Shown here: piece by piece, positions 1 through 7,448 of the stretch
Layout of the letters: each line of letters begins with the position of its first letter
Numbering within the stretch: position 1 is the first letter of the stretch
Assembly: GCA_028713955.1 (NCBI GenBank)
Contig: JAQTNJ010000008.1
Coordinates: 1 to 37,504 of the forward strand
DNA length: 37,504 nt
Direction: 5' to 3'
Source: Syntrophorhabdaceae bacterium
GTDB taxonomy: Bacteria > Desulfobacterota > Syntrophorhabdia > Syntrophorhabdales > Syntrophorhabdaceae
Program-made: the position numbers and the translations under genes
Notes under the pieces: model-generated
The model's input: the letters and a program-made list of their open reading frames with translations, nothing else
Told to the model about the DNA's origin: nothing
Databases searched by the model: none

Positions 1-50
1 AGGTCTTATGGGACTTATTGGACCTATAATATTTTATAGCCCATTCTTGG

Positions 51-189
51 GCGAGAGGGGGAGGCTCCGGCAGCTTTGCTGCTGGAGGGGGCGACCGGGT
101 ACCCGCTTACGGGTGTACCGGTATATTCTATAGCGAGTTCACGAGCGAGAGGGGGAGGCTCCGGCAGCTTTGCTGCTGGAGGGGGCGAC
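51..189. repeat. Two copies of a 45-bp hairpin-bearing repeat
   Basis: The 45 bases at 51-95 recur without change at 145-189, a period of 94 bp. Each copy holds an inverted repeat (65-87 and 159-181) with arms CTCCGGCAGC and GCTGCTGGAG around a TTT loop, one G-T wobble apart from perfect. The bases before each copy are also related (tata-gc...ttc...cgagag). Between the copies, 94-122 forms another imperfect hairpin ending in ACCGG/CCGGT. No open frame here resembles a protein, so this is untranslated sequence downstream of the minus-strand gene at 203-679. Neither hairpin is followed by a T-run, so I do not call it a terminator. Confidence 0.75.
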
Positions 190-202
190 GTGAGCCCCAT
201 TA

Positions 203-679
203 TTAGTAAAGGTACTCGACGAGCATCCAGTCAGAGACGCGGAGGCGGTGGCTCATTAACTGGCCGAGCCTTGAATAGATGACAATGCCGAGCTTCGGGT
301 TATCGTTGAGAAGCAGCTCAAAATTTTCTTTTGTTAGTATAAGCATTGTTGTGTCTTCGCCGGCAGTTGCAGAGGCCGATCGAGGGAGGCCATCGATGAT
401 GCTCATCTCCCCGAAGGTCCTGCCGGCGCCTATCTCTGATATTGTTTTTTCCTGCTTGCGGGAATCTCCTTTTGCAATCTTCACAAGCCCGCCGACGATG
501 AAACACATATATGCTTCCTTCGATCCCTCGACGAATAGCTGCTCATCCTTGTTGATTTTTGCGACATAGAGGTATTGCGCGAGCCGTTCGATCTGTTCTG
601 CAGTGAGGTCACTACCCCACTGGGTCTGTTTAAGCATGTCCATCCGCTCGTTTGCGGATGAGGTTACGTGGTTGACCAT
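203..679 (-). CDS. Stand-alone cyclic-nucleotide-binding domain protein
   Basis: A protein of about 158 residues made almost entirely of one cNMP-binding beta-barrel (Crp/PKA regulatory type). The phosphate-binding cassette is visible as FGEMSIIDGLPRSASA, with the Gly-Glu pair and the Arg that normally hold the cyclic phosphate and ribose, so ligand binding is possible. There is no helix-turn-helix after the barrel, so it is not a CRP/FNR regulator itself; such single-domain proteins usually act on partners in cis or trans. A TTG at 697 would give a slightly longer product, but AAGGAGGGGG sits just upstream of the ATG at 679 and lies inside that extension, so 679 is preferred. The next gene on this strand begins at 1841 and ends at 747, leaving 67 bp between. 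The partner and the ligand cannot be told from the sequence. Confidence 0.85.
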   Translation of the reverse strand: MVNHVTSSANERMDMLKQTQWGSDLTAEQIERLAQYLYVAKINKDEQLFVEGSKEAYMCFIVGGLVKIAKGDSRKQEKTISEIGAGRTFGEMSIIDGLPRSASATAGEDTTMLILTKENFELLLNDNPKLGIVIYSRLGQLMSHRLRVSDWMLVEYLY

Positions 680-746
680 CTTCCCCCTCCTTGTCAAGAG
701 TTTGAAAAAATCGTTCTTCTATTGTGTAACGTATCTGTCAGGCTTG

Positions 747-1841
747 TCAAGCACTTCGCACCGTGAAAATATCTTTTTGTAAAATAATAAAACGGGGGCC
801 ATCTATTGTTAGGGCATTATAGCGGTTCTTATGATGGAGAAAGTAGATTGAATCAAGGTCAATATAGTCAAAGGCCCCTGTGCCGGCAGCCAGGTGTATT
901 GCCGCTGACAGGCCCACCATTGTTTCGGTCATGCAGCCGATCATGACCTTCATTGCGTGTTGTTTAGCCATGGCAAGGATCTTTTGAGATTCAAAAAGCC
1001 CGCTTTTGGCAATCTTTATATTGACTCCGTCACAGAGGTTTTCTTCTATGGCCCTCCGGAAGTCCTCCCCGGTAAATATCGTTTCGTCGAGGATGACAGG
1101 GACAGCCGGGCATTTCCTGATCTCTTTCAGACCATTGAGATCGTCTTTAGGCAGCGGCTGTTCAAAAAGCTCGACGGGATAACTGTTTTCCATGATAAAG
1201 TCCATGATCCGGGGGAAAGTAATCCTTGAATATCCCTGGTTGCCGTCGAGCCGCAGCGAAAAGCCTCCCCTGTTTTTATTCAGTATTGTGCAGACTGTGG
1301 AGATGAGTTTCTTATCTTCGGGGATATTGCCGCTTACCTTGAGTTTAAAGACGGTGAACCCTTTGCCCATTATATATTTCATCCATTTCATAAGGGACAT
1401 CTCTTCCGTCAGAAACGGTATGGTAATATCCGTTTCTATTGTCCTGCTTTTACCACCGAAATATGCGTGCTCTGAAATACCGTTGTACCGGCAATGTGCC
1501 CTCCAGAGGGCTACCTCAAGCCCCGATATCGTCATGGGATAGTGTGTATATTGATGTCGCAGCAGCGCGGTCTTTTCTTCGTATGAATCAATCGGGCTGC
1601 CGATGAGGCGAGCAGAGACCTCCGCGAGGATCCTCTTGATCACGGGGACCGTCTCATGTTTCTGAACAAAACTGGTAGGGCACTCACCTGTCCCTGATGA
1701 ACCGTCCCTGAGAATGACCCTGACAAGAATGCTGGTGAGCCGATCTTTACGGCCAAGGGAGGTTGCAAAGGTTGTGCGAAAGGGCCTGACGATCTCTTTA
1801 AAGGTGATTGTCTTGATGGTACTCATTGGTTTGTCGATCAC
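747..1841 (-). CDS. Enolase-superfamily dipeptide epimerase (L-Ala-D/L-Glu epimerase-like)
   Basis: A 364-residue enolase-superfamily protein of the muconate-lactonizing/dipeptide-epimerase branch. Visible in order are the N-terminal capping domain, the catalytic FKLKVSG (KxK base), RLDGNQGY (first metal Asp), ELFEQPLP (Glu ligand), ILDET (third ligand and partner) and NIKIAKSG (second catalytic Lys), then GCMTET, a stretch typical of dipeptide epimerases. The expected reaction is inversion at the second residue of an Ala-Glu-type dipeptide, usually for salvage of murein peptides; the true dipeptide cannot be read from sequence. It starts with GTG at 1841, overlapping the TGA of the upstream gene by four bases, which suggests translational coupling. 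An ATG at 1826 is the alternative but has no ribosome-binding site. Last gene of the leftward cobalamin-transport string. Confidence 0.85.
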   Translation of the reverse strand: MIDKPMSTIKTITFKEIVRPFRTTFATSLGRKDRLTSILVRVILRDGSSGTGECPTSFVQKHETVPVIKRILAEVSARLIGSPIDSYEEKTALLRHQYTHYPMTISGLEVALWRAHCRYNGISEHAYFGGKSRTIETDITIPFLTEEMSLMKWMKYIMGKGFTVFKLKVSGNIPEDKKLISTVCTILNKNRGGFSLRLDGNQGYSRITFPRIMDFIMENSYPVELFEQPLPKDDLNGLKEIRKCPAVPVILDETIFTGEDFRRAIEENLCDGVNIKIAKSGLFESQKILAMAKQHAMKVMIGCMTETMVGLSAAIHLAAGTGAFDYIDLDSIYFLHHKNRYNALTIDGPRFIILQKDIFTVRSA

Positions 1842-2215
1842 GCATCTTCGTAGATCCTGATGAATCCTTTCCCTTTTGCGCTTCTTAATATTCCGGCATC
1901 TCCGGATATCTTTCCTACCATATTGACCTCGCTTGCGGGTACGGGATCACTGCCTCTGCTGAGCGGTGTGGGGCCAAAGAATATGGCAAGGGCATTGCCG
2001 GGAGGCCAGTAACCAATGTCGCCAACCTTTACGTTCCTCGTAGCCGTTGCATCGAGGGGCATCTTTACGGGGACCTCAAAGTAGAACTCATCGCCCCATT
2101 CATTGGGCACTGCCTCTATGGGTAGCCTTTCCACTATCATCTTCGAACATTCGGTGTCGAAAAATTCAGCATCAACGGTCACCGATCCGGTTGTTATCTT
2201 TACGCGGGTCGCCAT
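1838..2215 (-). CDS. Cyclophilin-like fold protein (TM1367/PF04126 type)
   Basis: A 125-residue protein matching the small cyclophilin-like family in overall pattern: an N-terminal strand pair (VKITTGSVTVDAEFFD), WGDEFYFEVPV, GDIGYWPPGNALAIFFGPTPLS and a C-terminal NMVGKISGD segment. Members have the cyclophilin barrel but lack the known proline-isomerase residues, and their function is not established. AAGGAGG lies 8 bases before the ATG at 2215. It follows the ABC ATPase by 25 bp and overlaps the epimerase gene by four bases (GTGA), so it is most likely co-transcribed with both. Whether it serves the transporter or the epimerase is not shown. Confidence 0.8.
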   Translation of the reverse strand: MATRVKITTGSVTVDAEFFDTECSKMIVERLPIEAVPNEWGDEFYFEVPVKMPLDATATRNVKVGDIGYWPPGNALAIFFGPTPLSRGSDPVPASEVNMVGKISGDAGILRSAKGKGFIRIYEDA

Positions 2216-2240
2216 TTCCGGTCCTCCTTATGGTTTACTA

Positions 2241-3053
2241 CTATTCCTCTTTACCTCGCTTCAGGTATTTTCCGGATACGGGTATGATAAAAGGTTTCTT
2301 TGACAGAGGGTTTTCTCTCACAATGACGACCGTGTCATAGGCCTTTTCGATATTCTCATATGTGAGTGTTGTCGCAGGCGAACCTGTTGCGAAGACGCTT
2401 CCCTGGGCAATGAGTACAATCCTCGAGCAGAACTCAGATGCAAGGTTGAGATCATGGAGGACCATAAGTATCGTCAGGCCTTTTGTGTGGAGATTCTCCA
2501 GTATCTCGAGTACCCGCATCTGATGTTTTATATCAAGATGACTTACCGGCTCGTCAAGAAGGAGCATCCCGGGATCCTGAACAATACACTGGGCAAGAAA
2601 AACCTTTTGTCTTTCCCCTTCAGAGAGCGTATCGATCTGACGCCCGGCCAGATGTCCGATGTTCATGGCATTCATGATTTCGAAGACCATTTCTCTTTCT
2701 TCGATACCGTAAGAAAAATTTCTTCTGTCGTGGGGATACCTGCCCATAACGATAAACTCTTCCACCGTGTACGGAAAGGGCATGTCAAGGGCCTGGGGAA
2801 GCGTTGCGATGTGCCGCGCCAGTGTACGCCGGTTATAATCTTTGAGGGGACGTCCTGAAAGCGTAATTGACCCCTCGTCCGGCGAAAGGTAGCCGGCGAT
2901 AAGTCGCAGGAGGGTACTTTTGCCGGCCCCGTTTGGACCGATAATGCCTATCACTTCACCCTGCTCAACATCGAGATCAACGTCTTTCAGAACTGTCTGG
3001 GGACCGTAACGAAAGGAGACGCCGGTGATTGACAGCAATGTATCTTTCTTCAT
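2241..3053 (-). CDS. btuD: ABC transporter ATPase, cobalamin/iron-chelate type
   Basis: A 270-residue cytoplasmic ATPase subunit of a FecCDE/BtuCDF importer. Walker A is GPNGAGKSTLLR (about residues 38-50), the Q-loop is LPQALDMPFPYT, the signature is LSEGERQKVFLAQ, Walker B is MLLLDEPVSHLD and the switch histidine is in LMVLHDLNLA. The signature has E in place of the usual G (LSEGE for LSGGE), which is common in this subfamily. It overlaps the permease gene upstream by four bases. Together with the permease and a BtuF-like binding protein it forms a complete importer. Cobalamin is the favoured substrate because of the BtuF-like protein; a siderophore or heme remains possible. Confidence 0.88.
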   Translation of the reverse strand: MKKDTLLSITGVSFRYGPQTVLKDVDLDVEQGEVIGIIGPNGAGKSTLLRLIAGYLSPDEGSITLSGRPLKDYNRRTLARHIATLPQALDMPFPYTVEEFIVMGRYPHDRRNFSYGIEEREMVFEIMNAMNIGHLAGRQIDTLSEGERQKVFLAQCIVQDPGMLLLDEPVSHLDIKHQMRVLEILENLHTKGLTILMVLHDLNLASEFCSRIVLIAQGSVFATGSPATTLTYENIEKAYDTVVIVRENPLSKKPFIIPVSGKYLKRGKEE

Positions 3054-4081
3054 GCCTTCCTCATGAGTAAGAAGAGTAATATGATACCGCCGAAGATCCC
3101 CGTAATAACACCGACGGGAAGCTCAACAGGGTACAGGAGATAACGGGAGAAGACATCAGAGATTATGAGAAAAAACGCACCGCCGAGGTATGACGAAAAC
3201 AGAAGGCGGGTATGTGTTGCGCCGATGATATTCCTGAGAACATGCGGAACGATAAGTCCCACAAAACCGATGATGCCGGAGGCAGAGACGCACAGGCCGG
3301 TCAGGACGGATGTAAGTACGAACAATATCTTATAGGCGCGAGGCGGGTCAATGCCGAGATAGTGTGCCTTTTCGCCCCCCAGCGACAGGATATCGAGCTC
3401 TTTCCCGAAAAAGAAGAGTATGACGGAAGGCACGAGCAAGAGCGGGATATAGAAGGGTATCAGTGAAATATCAAGGCTTCCGAGGTCCCCCATTAGCCAC
3501 ATAAGGGTCAGCTGCATCTTGTCAGGATCAAGGAGTGAAAAGATAAAGAACACGATCGATGAAAAGACAAGGCTTACCACAATACCGAAAAGGATCATAC
3601 TGTTGGGGTTAAACGACCGCCTCATGGATAGCGCATAGACTACGATGATCGCAGTGAGGGCGCCTACGAATCCCATAAGGGGATGTGCATATGGACCGAG
3701 AAAATTCTGCATCTGGATAATGGTCGACACTGTGATACCCAATGACGCGCCGCCGGAGATGCCGAGCGTATAGGGTTCGGCAAGGGGGTTTCGCAGGATC
3801 GACTGGAGGGTTACTCCGCAGATGCCCAGCGAGCCACCGACAAGGAAGGCCATGATGGTCCTTGGTATCCGTATCTTTCTCAGGACCAGGCCGAAACCCT
3901 CATGGGAAAAGAGGCCGGCAAATGTCGTGGATAGATCCTTCCCATAGCTCAGAGACAATACTATGGATCCAGCAAGGAGAATGGAAAGAATGACAAATAT
4001 CAGGATTACACGCTGTTGCGAGTTGCCGGTTGCGGGTTGCGGGTGTCCATTTGCAGGATAGAATTTAACTGGGCCGCTCAT
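3050..4081 (-). CDS. btuC: FecCD/BtuC-family ABC permease
   Basis: A 343-residue integral membrane subunit with about ten hydrophobic helices from residue 25 to the C-terminus. The FecCD family pattern is clear: IRIPRTIMAFLVGGSLGICG near residue 70, RNPLAEPYTLGISGGASLG near 117, and GFVGLIVPHVLRNIIG in the loop that contacts the ATPase. The first 25 residues (HPQPATGNSQQR region) are polar, low in complexity and encoded by four 7-bp repeats (4015-4042), unlike the usual short leader of the family. The start at 4081 overlaps the end of the binding-protein gene (ATGA). It pairs with the ATPase at 2241-3053 and the binding protein at 4078-4878. Confidence 0.88.
   Translation of the reverse strand: MSGPVKFYPANGHPQPATGNSQQRVILIFVILSILLAGSIVLSLSYGKDLSTTFAGLFSHEGFGLVLRKIRIPRTIMAFLVGGSLGICGVTLQSILRNPLAEPYTLGISGGASLGITVSTIIQMQNFLGPYAHPLMGFVGALTAIIVVYALSMRRSFNPNSMILFGIVVSLVFSSIVFFIFSLLDPDKMQLTLMWLMGDLGSLDISLIPFYIPLLLVPSVILFFFGKELDILSLGGEKAHYLGIDPPRAYKILFVLTSVLTGLCVSASGIIGFVGLIVPHVLRNIIGATHTRLLFSSYLGGAFFLIISDVFSRYLLYPVELPVGVITGIFGGIILLFLLMRKA
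4015..4042. repeat. Four 7-bp tandem repeats inside the permease gene
   Basis: On the plus strand the units are gttgcga, gttgccg, gttgcgg, gttgcgg at 4015-4042. They encode part of the unusual polar leader of the permease, before the first membrane helix. Seven is not a multiple of three, so gain or loss of one unit would shift the frame. Confidence 0.8.
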
Positions 4082-4878
4082 CGTTTTTCACTTTTTGTTA
4101 AAAAGGCTTCCCGGAGCTTCTTGACTGCCTGCAGAAAAGAAACAGGGGTTGGGCTCCCCACGATATAGGGGTCAAGGACGACAAACCGGGCGTCTTTTAC
4201 ATAGCTTTTCCAGCGGTTTTTCTCTGTCTCAACGTGATACCCCATAGAGGTCAGCACTATAACCTGAGGTCTTTGCAGAATGACCTCTTCCACATTCATC
4301 CTCGGGTAGGGCAGTTCGGTTCTTATAATATTGACGCCGCCGGCGAACCGTATGATGTCGTTCGCAAAGCTGCTGTTCGAAGCAACGATCAGCGGATCCG
4401 CACCAACCTGCCAGAGCACTTTATAGGGAATATCTCCCCCGGTCACCTTAATGGACCTTTCTACTTCATCGACGATCATCTTTCCCTCTTCCTTTTTTTC
4501 CAGCATGGAAGAGAGCTCCAGAAAGTTCTCCACGAGGCCGATGAAATCCCTTGGTCTTGCAAAATAGTGGACATTGATACCGAGGTTCCTGAGCCTCTCC
4601 ATGGTAAGCGGGGGGTTGCCTTCCCTGGACCCGAGGACCAGATCGGGTTTCAGGGAGACGATCCTCTCGATATCAGGTCGCAGAGGTGTTCCTATCCTTT
4701 CCTTTTTCGCCGCGCCTTCCGGTTGTTTACAGAACTCTGAGATTGCAATAAGCCTTGATCCGCTGTCAAGGAGGTAAACCGATTCCGTCACCTGTGGTGA
4801 GAGGGAGATGATCCGTTCGTATGCCGGCGATACTATGGGAAAAAAAACGAGCAGGGCGATCAGCATCCACATGAGCAC
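4078..4878 (-). CDS. btuF: BtuF-like periplasmic cobalamin-binding protein
   Basis: A 266-residue exported binding protein. The first 19 residues (MLMWMLIALLVFFPIVSPA) are a signal peptide. The mature part begins YERIISLSPQVTESVYLL and continues AISEFCKQPEGAAKKERIGT, the pattern of BtuF/FecB-type proteins with two lobes joined by a long helix (residues about 115-140, rich in Glu/Lys). It would capture corrinoid in the periplasm and hand it to the BtuCD pair encoded directly downstream, with four-base overlaps at each junction. GTG at 4878 is chosen because AGGAGAGGA lies at the right distance; ATG at 4872 is the alternative. The 65-bp gap before this gene is too short for a cobalamin riboswitch. 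A siderophore ligand is not excluded. Confidence 0.85.
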   Translation of the reverse strand: MLMWMLIALLVFFPIVSPAYERIISLSPQVTESVYLLDSGSRLIAISEFCKQPEGAAKKERIGTPLRPDIERIVSLKPDLVLGSREGNPPLTMERLRNLGINVHYFARPRDFIGLVENFLELSSMLEKKEEGKMIVDEVERSIKVTGGDIPYKVLWQVGADPLIVASNSSFANDIIRFAGGVNIIRTELPYPRMNVEEVILQRPQVIVLTSMGYHVETEKNRWKSYVKDARFVVLDPYIVGSPTPVSFLQAVKKLREAFLTKSEKR

Positions 4879-4943
4879 AATCTATCCTCTCCTGCCCTGT
4901 TTGTCAAAAAGTATTCCACGGGGACATCCCGTTAATAAGGGTT

Positions 4944-5978
4944 TTAAAAGAATTTCCTGACATCCCTACAGAGGTCCTCGGGCATTGCCACACAGACCGG
5001 TTCCCCAAGGATGGCCTGGAAAAAATTGAGATCTGGCGCAAAATCCCGCATGTTCAGAAATGTCCGGGCAGAGATCCTCAGGTGACATGGAAAGTATCTC
5101 TGGCCTTCTGACCCGAACAAGAGGGATGCGTTAAAGCTCATTATACCCTCTGACCGGTAGTATTCAAAGATCCTGGAGAGCCCCGCAACGAGGTCATCGA
5201 TATGCTGTTCTGTAAAGTCTTCAATAGAATAGACATCAGGGAAGACGCACATGACGTCGCCCAGGATACCAAGGCAGACAAAGGGGATAAGCCAGTGAGA
5301 AGCGCCGATGTTTCCCGCATAACGTTGACCGGCATCGCGTTCCCGGTCAATGAGTGCTGACCAGTAATCTTTTTCATACGTCCGGTGAAACCGTTCCGAG
5401 GCCTTCATCTCATCGATGAATTGATTCCCGGGATACCCTGTGGCAAAGTACTGCTGATGGGGATGAACAAGACCGCCGCCCGAAGGGGGCATATAGTTCC
5501 AGGTCATGAGGTGGTACGGAATGGACGGACTCAGTGTTTTGATCTTTCCCAGGAAGCTGATCCCCAGCGTGAAGGCGTCCCGCAACCTTTTGTTGTTCAG
5601 TTGCTCTAAGGACAGCACATGGTCGTCGGCCATTATCATGACACTGCTGTAGATATCATAGGGAAAAAGGTTTGGGATAAGGGTTGCTTCTCCCCGTGAA
5701 GGCCGTCCTTCAGGGTATATATCGGCTGTAAACTTTGGCGTGGCCTTATCCCTTTTGTCTAAGCAGAATGGGCAGAATCCCTTTATCTCCGGCTTGCTGT
5801 AATGTTCGAGATCGAGTTTCTGGGCCTTGATGGCTCCGAAATGGGAGTAATGCCCTGTCCTTCCCGTAAGAGGGTCTGTGCGTACTTCGAATCGTACCTT
5901 TTCCGGTTCGAACCCTTTTCTTGGGTGGAGGAAGGTGCTTTCAGCCTCGATAACCTTAAACTCTATTGCCTGTGACAT
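4944..5978 (-). CDS. GalT-like nucleotidyltransferase (HIT superfamily)
   Basis: A 344-residue member of the galactose-1-phosphate uridylyltransferase/ADP-glucose phosphorylase family. CPFC near residue 90 is a zinc-site pair, and HPHQQ near residue 174 carries the His-Pro-His nucleophile motif through which a nucleoside monophosphate is attached. The reaction is therefore transfer of UMP or AMP between a nucleotide sugar and a sugar phosphate or phosphate; which one is unclear, as no galK or galE lies nearby. AAGGAG precedes the ATG at 5978 by 7 bases. It is 65 bp upstream of btuF on the same strand and may head that transcript. The link between a sugar nucleotidyltransferase and corrinoid import may be positional only. 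Confidence 0.8.
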   Translation of the reverse strand: MSQAIEFKVIEAESTFLHPRKGFEPEKVRFEVRTDPLTGRTGHYSHFGAIKAQKLDLEHYSKPEIKGFCPFCLDKRDKATPKFTADIYPEGRPSRGEATLIPNLFPYDIYSSVMIMADDHVLSLEQLNNKRLRDAFTLGISFLGKIKTLSPSIPYHLMTWNYMPPSGGGLVHPHQQYFATGYPGNQFIDEMKASERFHRTYEKDYWSALIDRERDAGQRYAGNIGASHWLIPFVCLGILGDVMCVFPDVYSIEDFTEQHIDDLVAGLSRIFEYYRSEGIMSFNASLLFGSEGQRYFPCHLRISARTFLNMRDFAPDLNFFQAILGEPVCVAMPEDLCRDVRKFF

Positions 5979-6084
5979 CAGTTGACTCCTTATCGCAGAA
6001 TGCCTCGTTCAATATGTAAACGGGCGACATGATAATACCATATAAGGAGGGTGTTTTTGAAGTGCAATGCCGCTTTAATAAGAT

Positions 6085-6113
6085 TTGACATGCGGGACTG
6101 TTTATATTATAAA
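6085..6113 (+). promoter_or_regulatory. Sigma-70-type promoter of tRNA-Gly
   Basis: TTGACA at 6085-6090 and TATAAA at 6108-6113 are separated by 17 bp. Transcription would begin near 6120, a few bases before the first base of tRNA-Gly at 6123. tRNA-Cys follows on the same strand and may be co-transcribed. Confidence 0.75.
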
Positions 6114-6122
6114 ACATAGTGC

Positions 6123-6197
<75 letters not shown>

Positions 6198-6209
6198 AAA
6201 AACAAAAAT

Positions 6210-6237
6210 GTCGCGGGTGGAAGCATTGCCCGCTCCA
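6210..6237 (+). repeat. Degenerate copy of the tRNA-Gly 3' end
   Basis: Twelve bases after the tRNA, the stretch beginning GTCGCGGGT and ending CCCGCTCCA repeats the two ends of the tRNA-Gly T-arm/acceptor region (GTCGCGGGT at about 6168 and CCCGCTCCA at 6189-6197), with the middle shortened and changed. It cannot fold as a tRNA. It could be a decayed duplication or the trace of an integration site, but no integrase lies in the window. Confidence 0.55.
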
Positions 6238-6252
6238 TAAGAAAACAGTCGT

Positions 6253-6321
6253 CAGTCGATAGTCGTTAGTGAATAGTAACTTCAAAAAGAGCAAAACCTG
6301 TTCACTATCGACTATTCACTG
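6253..6321. repeat. Degenerate intergenic inverted repeat
   Basis: Arms of 21 nt at 6253-6273 (starting cagtcgatagtcg) and 6301-6321 (ending ctattcactg) match at 18 of 21 positions when one is reverse-complemented. It lies between tRNA-Gly and tRNA-Cys. The wording (CGATAGT, TTCACTATCG) recurs in other gaps of this window. Confidence 0.7.
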
Positions 6322-6329
6322 AAGTACAT

Positions 6330-6404
6330 GGCGGCATCGCCAAGTGGTAAGGCAACGGTCTGCAAAACCGTTATTCTCCGGTTCAAATCCGGATGCCGCC
6401 TCCA
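6330..6404 (+). tRNA. tRNA-Cys (GCA)
   Basis: The acceptor arm GGCGGCA (6330-6336) pairs with TGCCGCC (6394-6400). The anticodon stem ACGGT/ACCGT encloses loop CTGCAAA with anticodon GCA. The T arm is CCGGTTCAAATCCGG, and U plus an encoded CCA end at 6404. Length 75 nt. Confidence 0.97.
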
Positions 6405-6585
6405 AAATTCACGAGCTATTCAGCTATCAGCCTTCAGCTACCAGCAGAAAACTCTGTTTTACAGGAAATAAAGATGTTTCAAATTTTTACCAACTGTCCG
6501 GGTACTGTCACAGTGGATTTGAATTATTAATCTGCAATCTGAAATCTCCAATCTAAAATATAATTGTTGACTGCTGACAGCTTCC
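6405..6585. other. Untranslated gap with degenerate AGCTATCAGC-type repeats
   Basis: No convincing gene. The stretch 6411-6444 repeats CAGCTA/CAGCCT-like words (agctattcagctatcag...), and 6565-6585 holds gactgctgacagctt, which is loosely complementary to it. This belongs with the other degenerate intergenic repeats. It separates tRNA-Cys from the 3' end of the minus-strand gene at 6586. Confidence 0.5.
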
Positions 6586-7038
6586 TTAGTCGAGTACAAA
6601 ATCCCAGGCGGTATCGTTGATCCAGAGGCTGTAATACCCTCTGCCAAGAAGCCCCTTGGGTTTCACCGAGTAGAGGTCATTTCCCCTTTTTTTCAACTCA
6701 AAGTCAACATTTTTCCCGAATAGAAAGCGCTGTTTTCCCAGGGGGGATGGCCCCAGGAATGTCATCGGATTTAACGTGAGGACGTCGACACTGTATTTTC
6801 CATAGATAATGAAATACTCAACATCTCTAAGAAGAAAATGGGCAGGATCGTTCGATTCAATGTAGAGAACACCCTGTACATCAAACACGATATTTGGCAG
6901 GATCCTTTTAAGACCTTTGTCTGTTTTTACATATACACCGGTCTCTTTGGGATTGACCTTGTCGTCTTTACCATAAAGCGACGCACAGACCATAAGGACG
7001 CATACGGTACAGAGCATGATGTTTCGAATAATTTTCAT
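6586..7038 (-). CDS. Small exported protein of unknown function
   Basis: A 150-residue protein with a clear signal peptide (MKIIRNIMLCTVCVLMVCASLYG) and a predicted cut before KDDKVN. The mature part looks like mixed beta structure: GVYVKTDKGLKRILPNIVF, then a repeated aromatic/Asn pattern and WINDTAWDFVLD at the end. I do not recognise a family. It starts 18 bp after the yjbQ-like gene on the same strand, so it is probably the last gene of the iscU-yjbQ transcript. GAGGGGG precedes the ATG at 7038 by about 8 bases. The two Cys in the leader sit inside the hydrophobic stretch and do not form a convincing lipobox. Confidence 0.7.
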   Translation of the reverse strand: MKIIRNIMLCTVCVLMVCASLYGKDDKVNPKETGVYVKTDKGLKRILPNIVFDVQGVLYIESNDPAHFLLRDVEYFIIYGKYSVDVLTLNPMTFLGPSPLGKQRFLFGKNVDFELKKRGNDLYSVKPKGLLGRGYYSLWINDTAWDFVLD

Positions 7039-7056
7039 CTTTTATCCCCCTCGAAT

Positions 7057-7440
7057 TTAGATCAATGTCACTATTACCTTCCTCTCGCGAGGTCCATCGA
7101 ATTCCATAAGAAAGATACCCTGCCACGTCCCAAACGCAGGCTTGCCCTGAAGATACGGAACAGTCACCGACGATCCGGTAAGGGTTGCCTTTATATGGGC
7201 GTCTGAATTGCCTTCCACGTGCCTGTAAGGATAGTTTGCCGGGACCATCCGCTCAAAAGCGTCAAGGACGTCTCTCATCACGTCCGGGTCGGCGTCTTCA
7301 TTGATCGTAAGACCGCAGGTCGTGTGCTGTGTATATACGTGAAGAAGGTTTCCCTGCCTCCCTTGTATTGCCTTTTCCACGAGCCCGGTGATATTGAGCG
7401 CCTCGATCCGTTTTGATGTCTTAACGCGTATTTCGGCCAT
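7057..7440 (-). CDS. yjbQ: YjbQ/UPF0047 family protein
   Basis: A 127-residue protein with the full UPF0047 pattern: HTTCGLTINEDADPDV near residue 40, an acidic helix with DAFERMVP, YRHVEGNSDAHIKATLTGSS, and the C-terminal GTWQGIFLMEFDGPRERKV. The conserved His, Asp and Glu residues form the family's trimer active site. Members have been described as having weak thiamine-phosphate-synthase activity, but the physiological role is unsettled. It begins 8 bp after the stop of the iscU-like gene and 18 bp before the small exported protein gene, so the three are likely one transcript. Confidence 0.9.
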   Translation of the reverse strand: MAEIRVKTSKRIEALNITGLVEKAIQGRQGNLLHVYTQHTTCGLTINEDADPDVMRDVLDAFERMVPANYPYRHVEGNSDAHIKATLTGSSVTVPYLQGKPAFGTWQGIFLMEFDGPRERKVIVTLI

Positions 7441-7448
7441 TGATGAGG

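Noticed and set aside
76-282. Open frame on the plus strand rich in Gly and Arg
   Set aside because: It runs through both copies of the 45-bp repeat and into the cNMP-binding gene on the other strand, with no ribosome-binding site and no protein-like pattern.
4879-4943. Possible cobalamin riboswitch before btuF
   Set aside because: The gap is only 65 bp and shows no B12-box-like conserved segment; the weak ACGGG/CCCGT hairpin is too small.
6245-6330. CRISPR-like spacing of repeated words near the tRNAs
   Set aside because: The repeats are inverted, imperfect and few, with no regular spacer length and no cas genes in the window.
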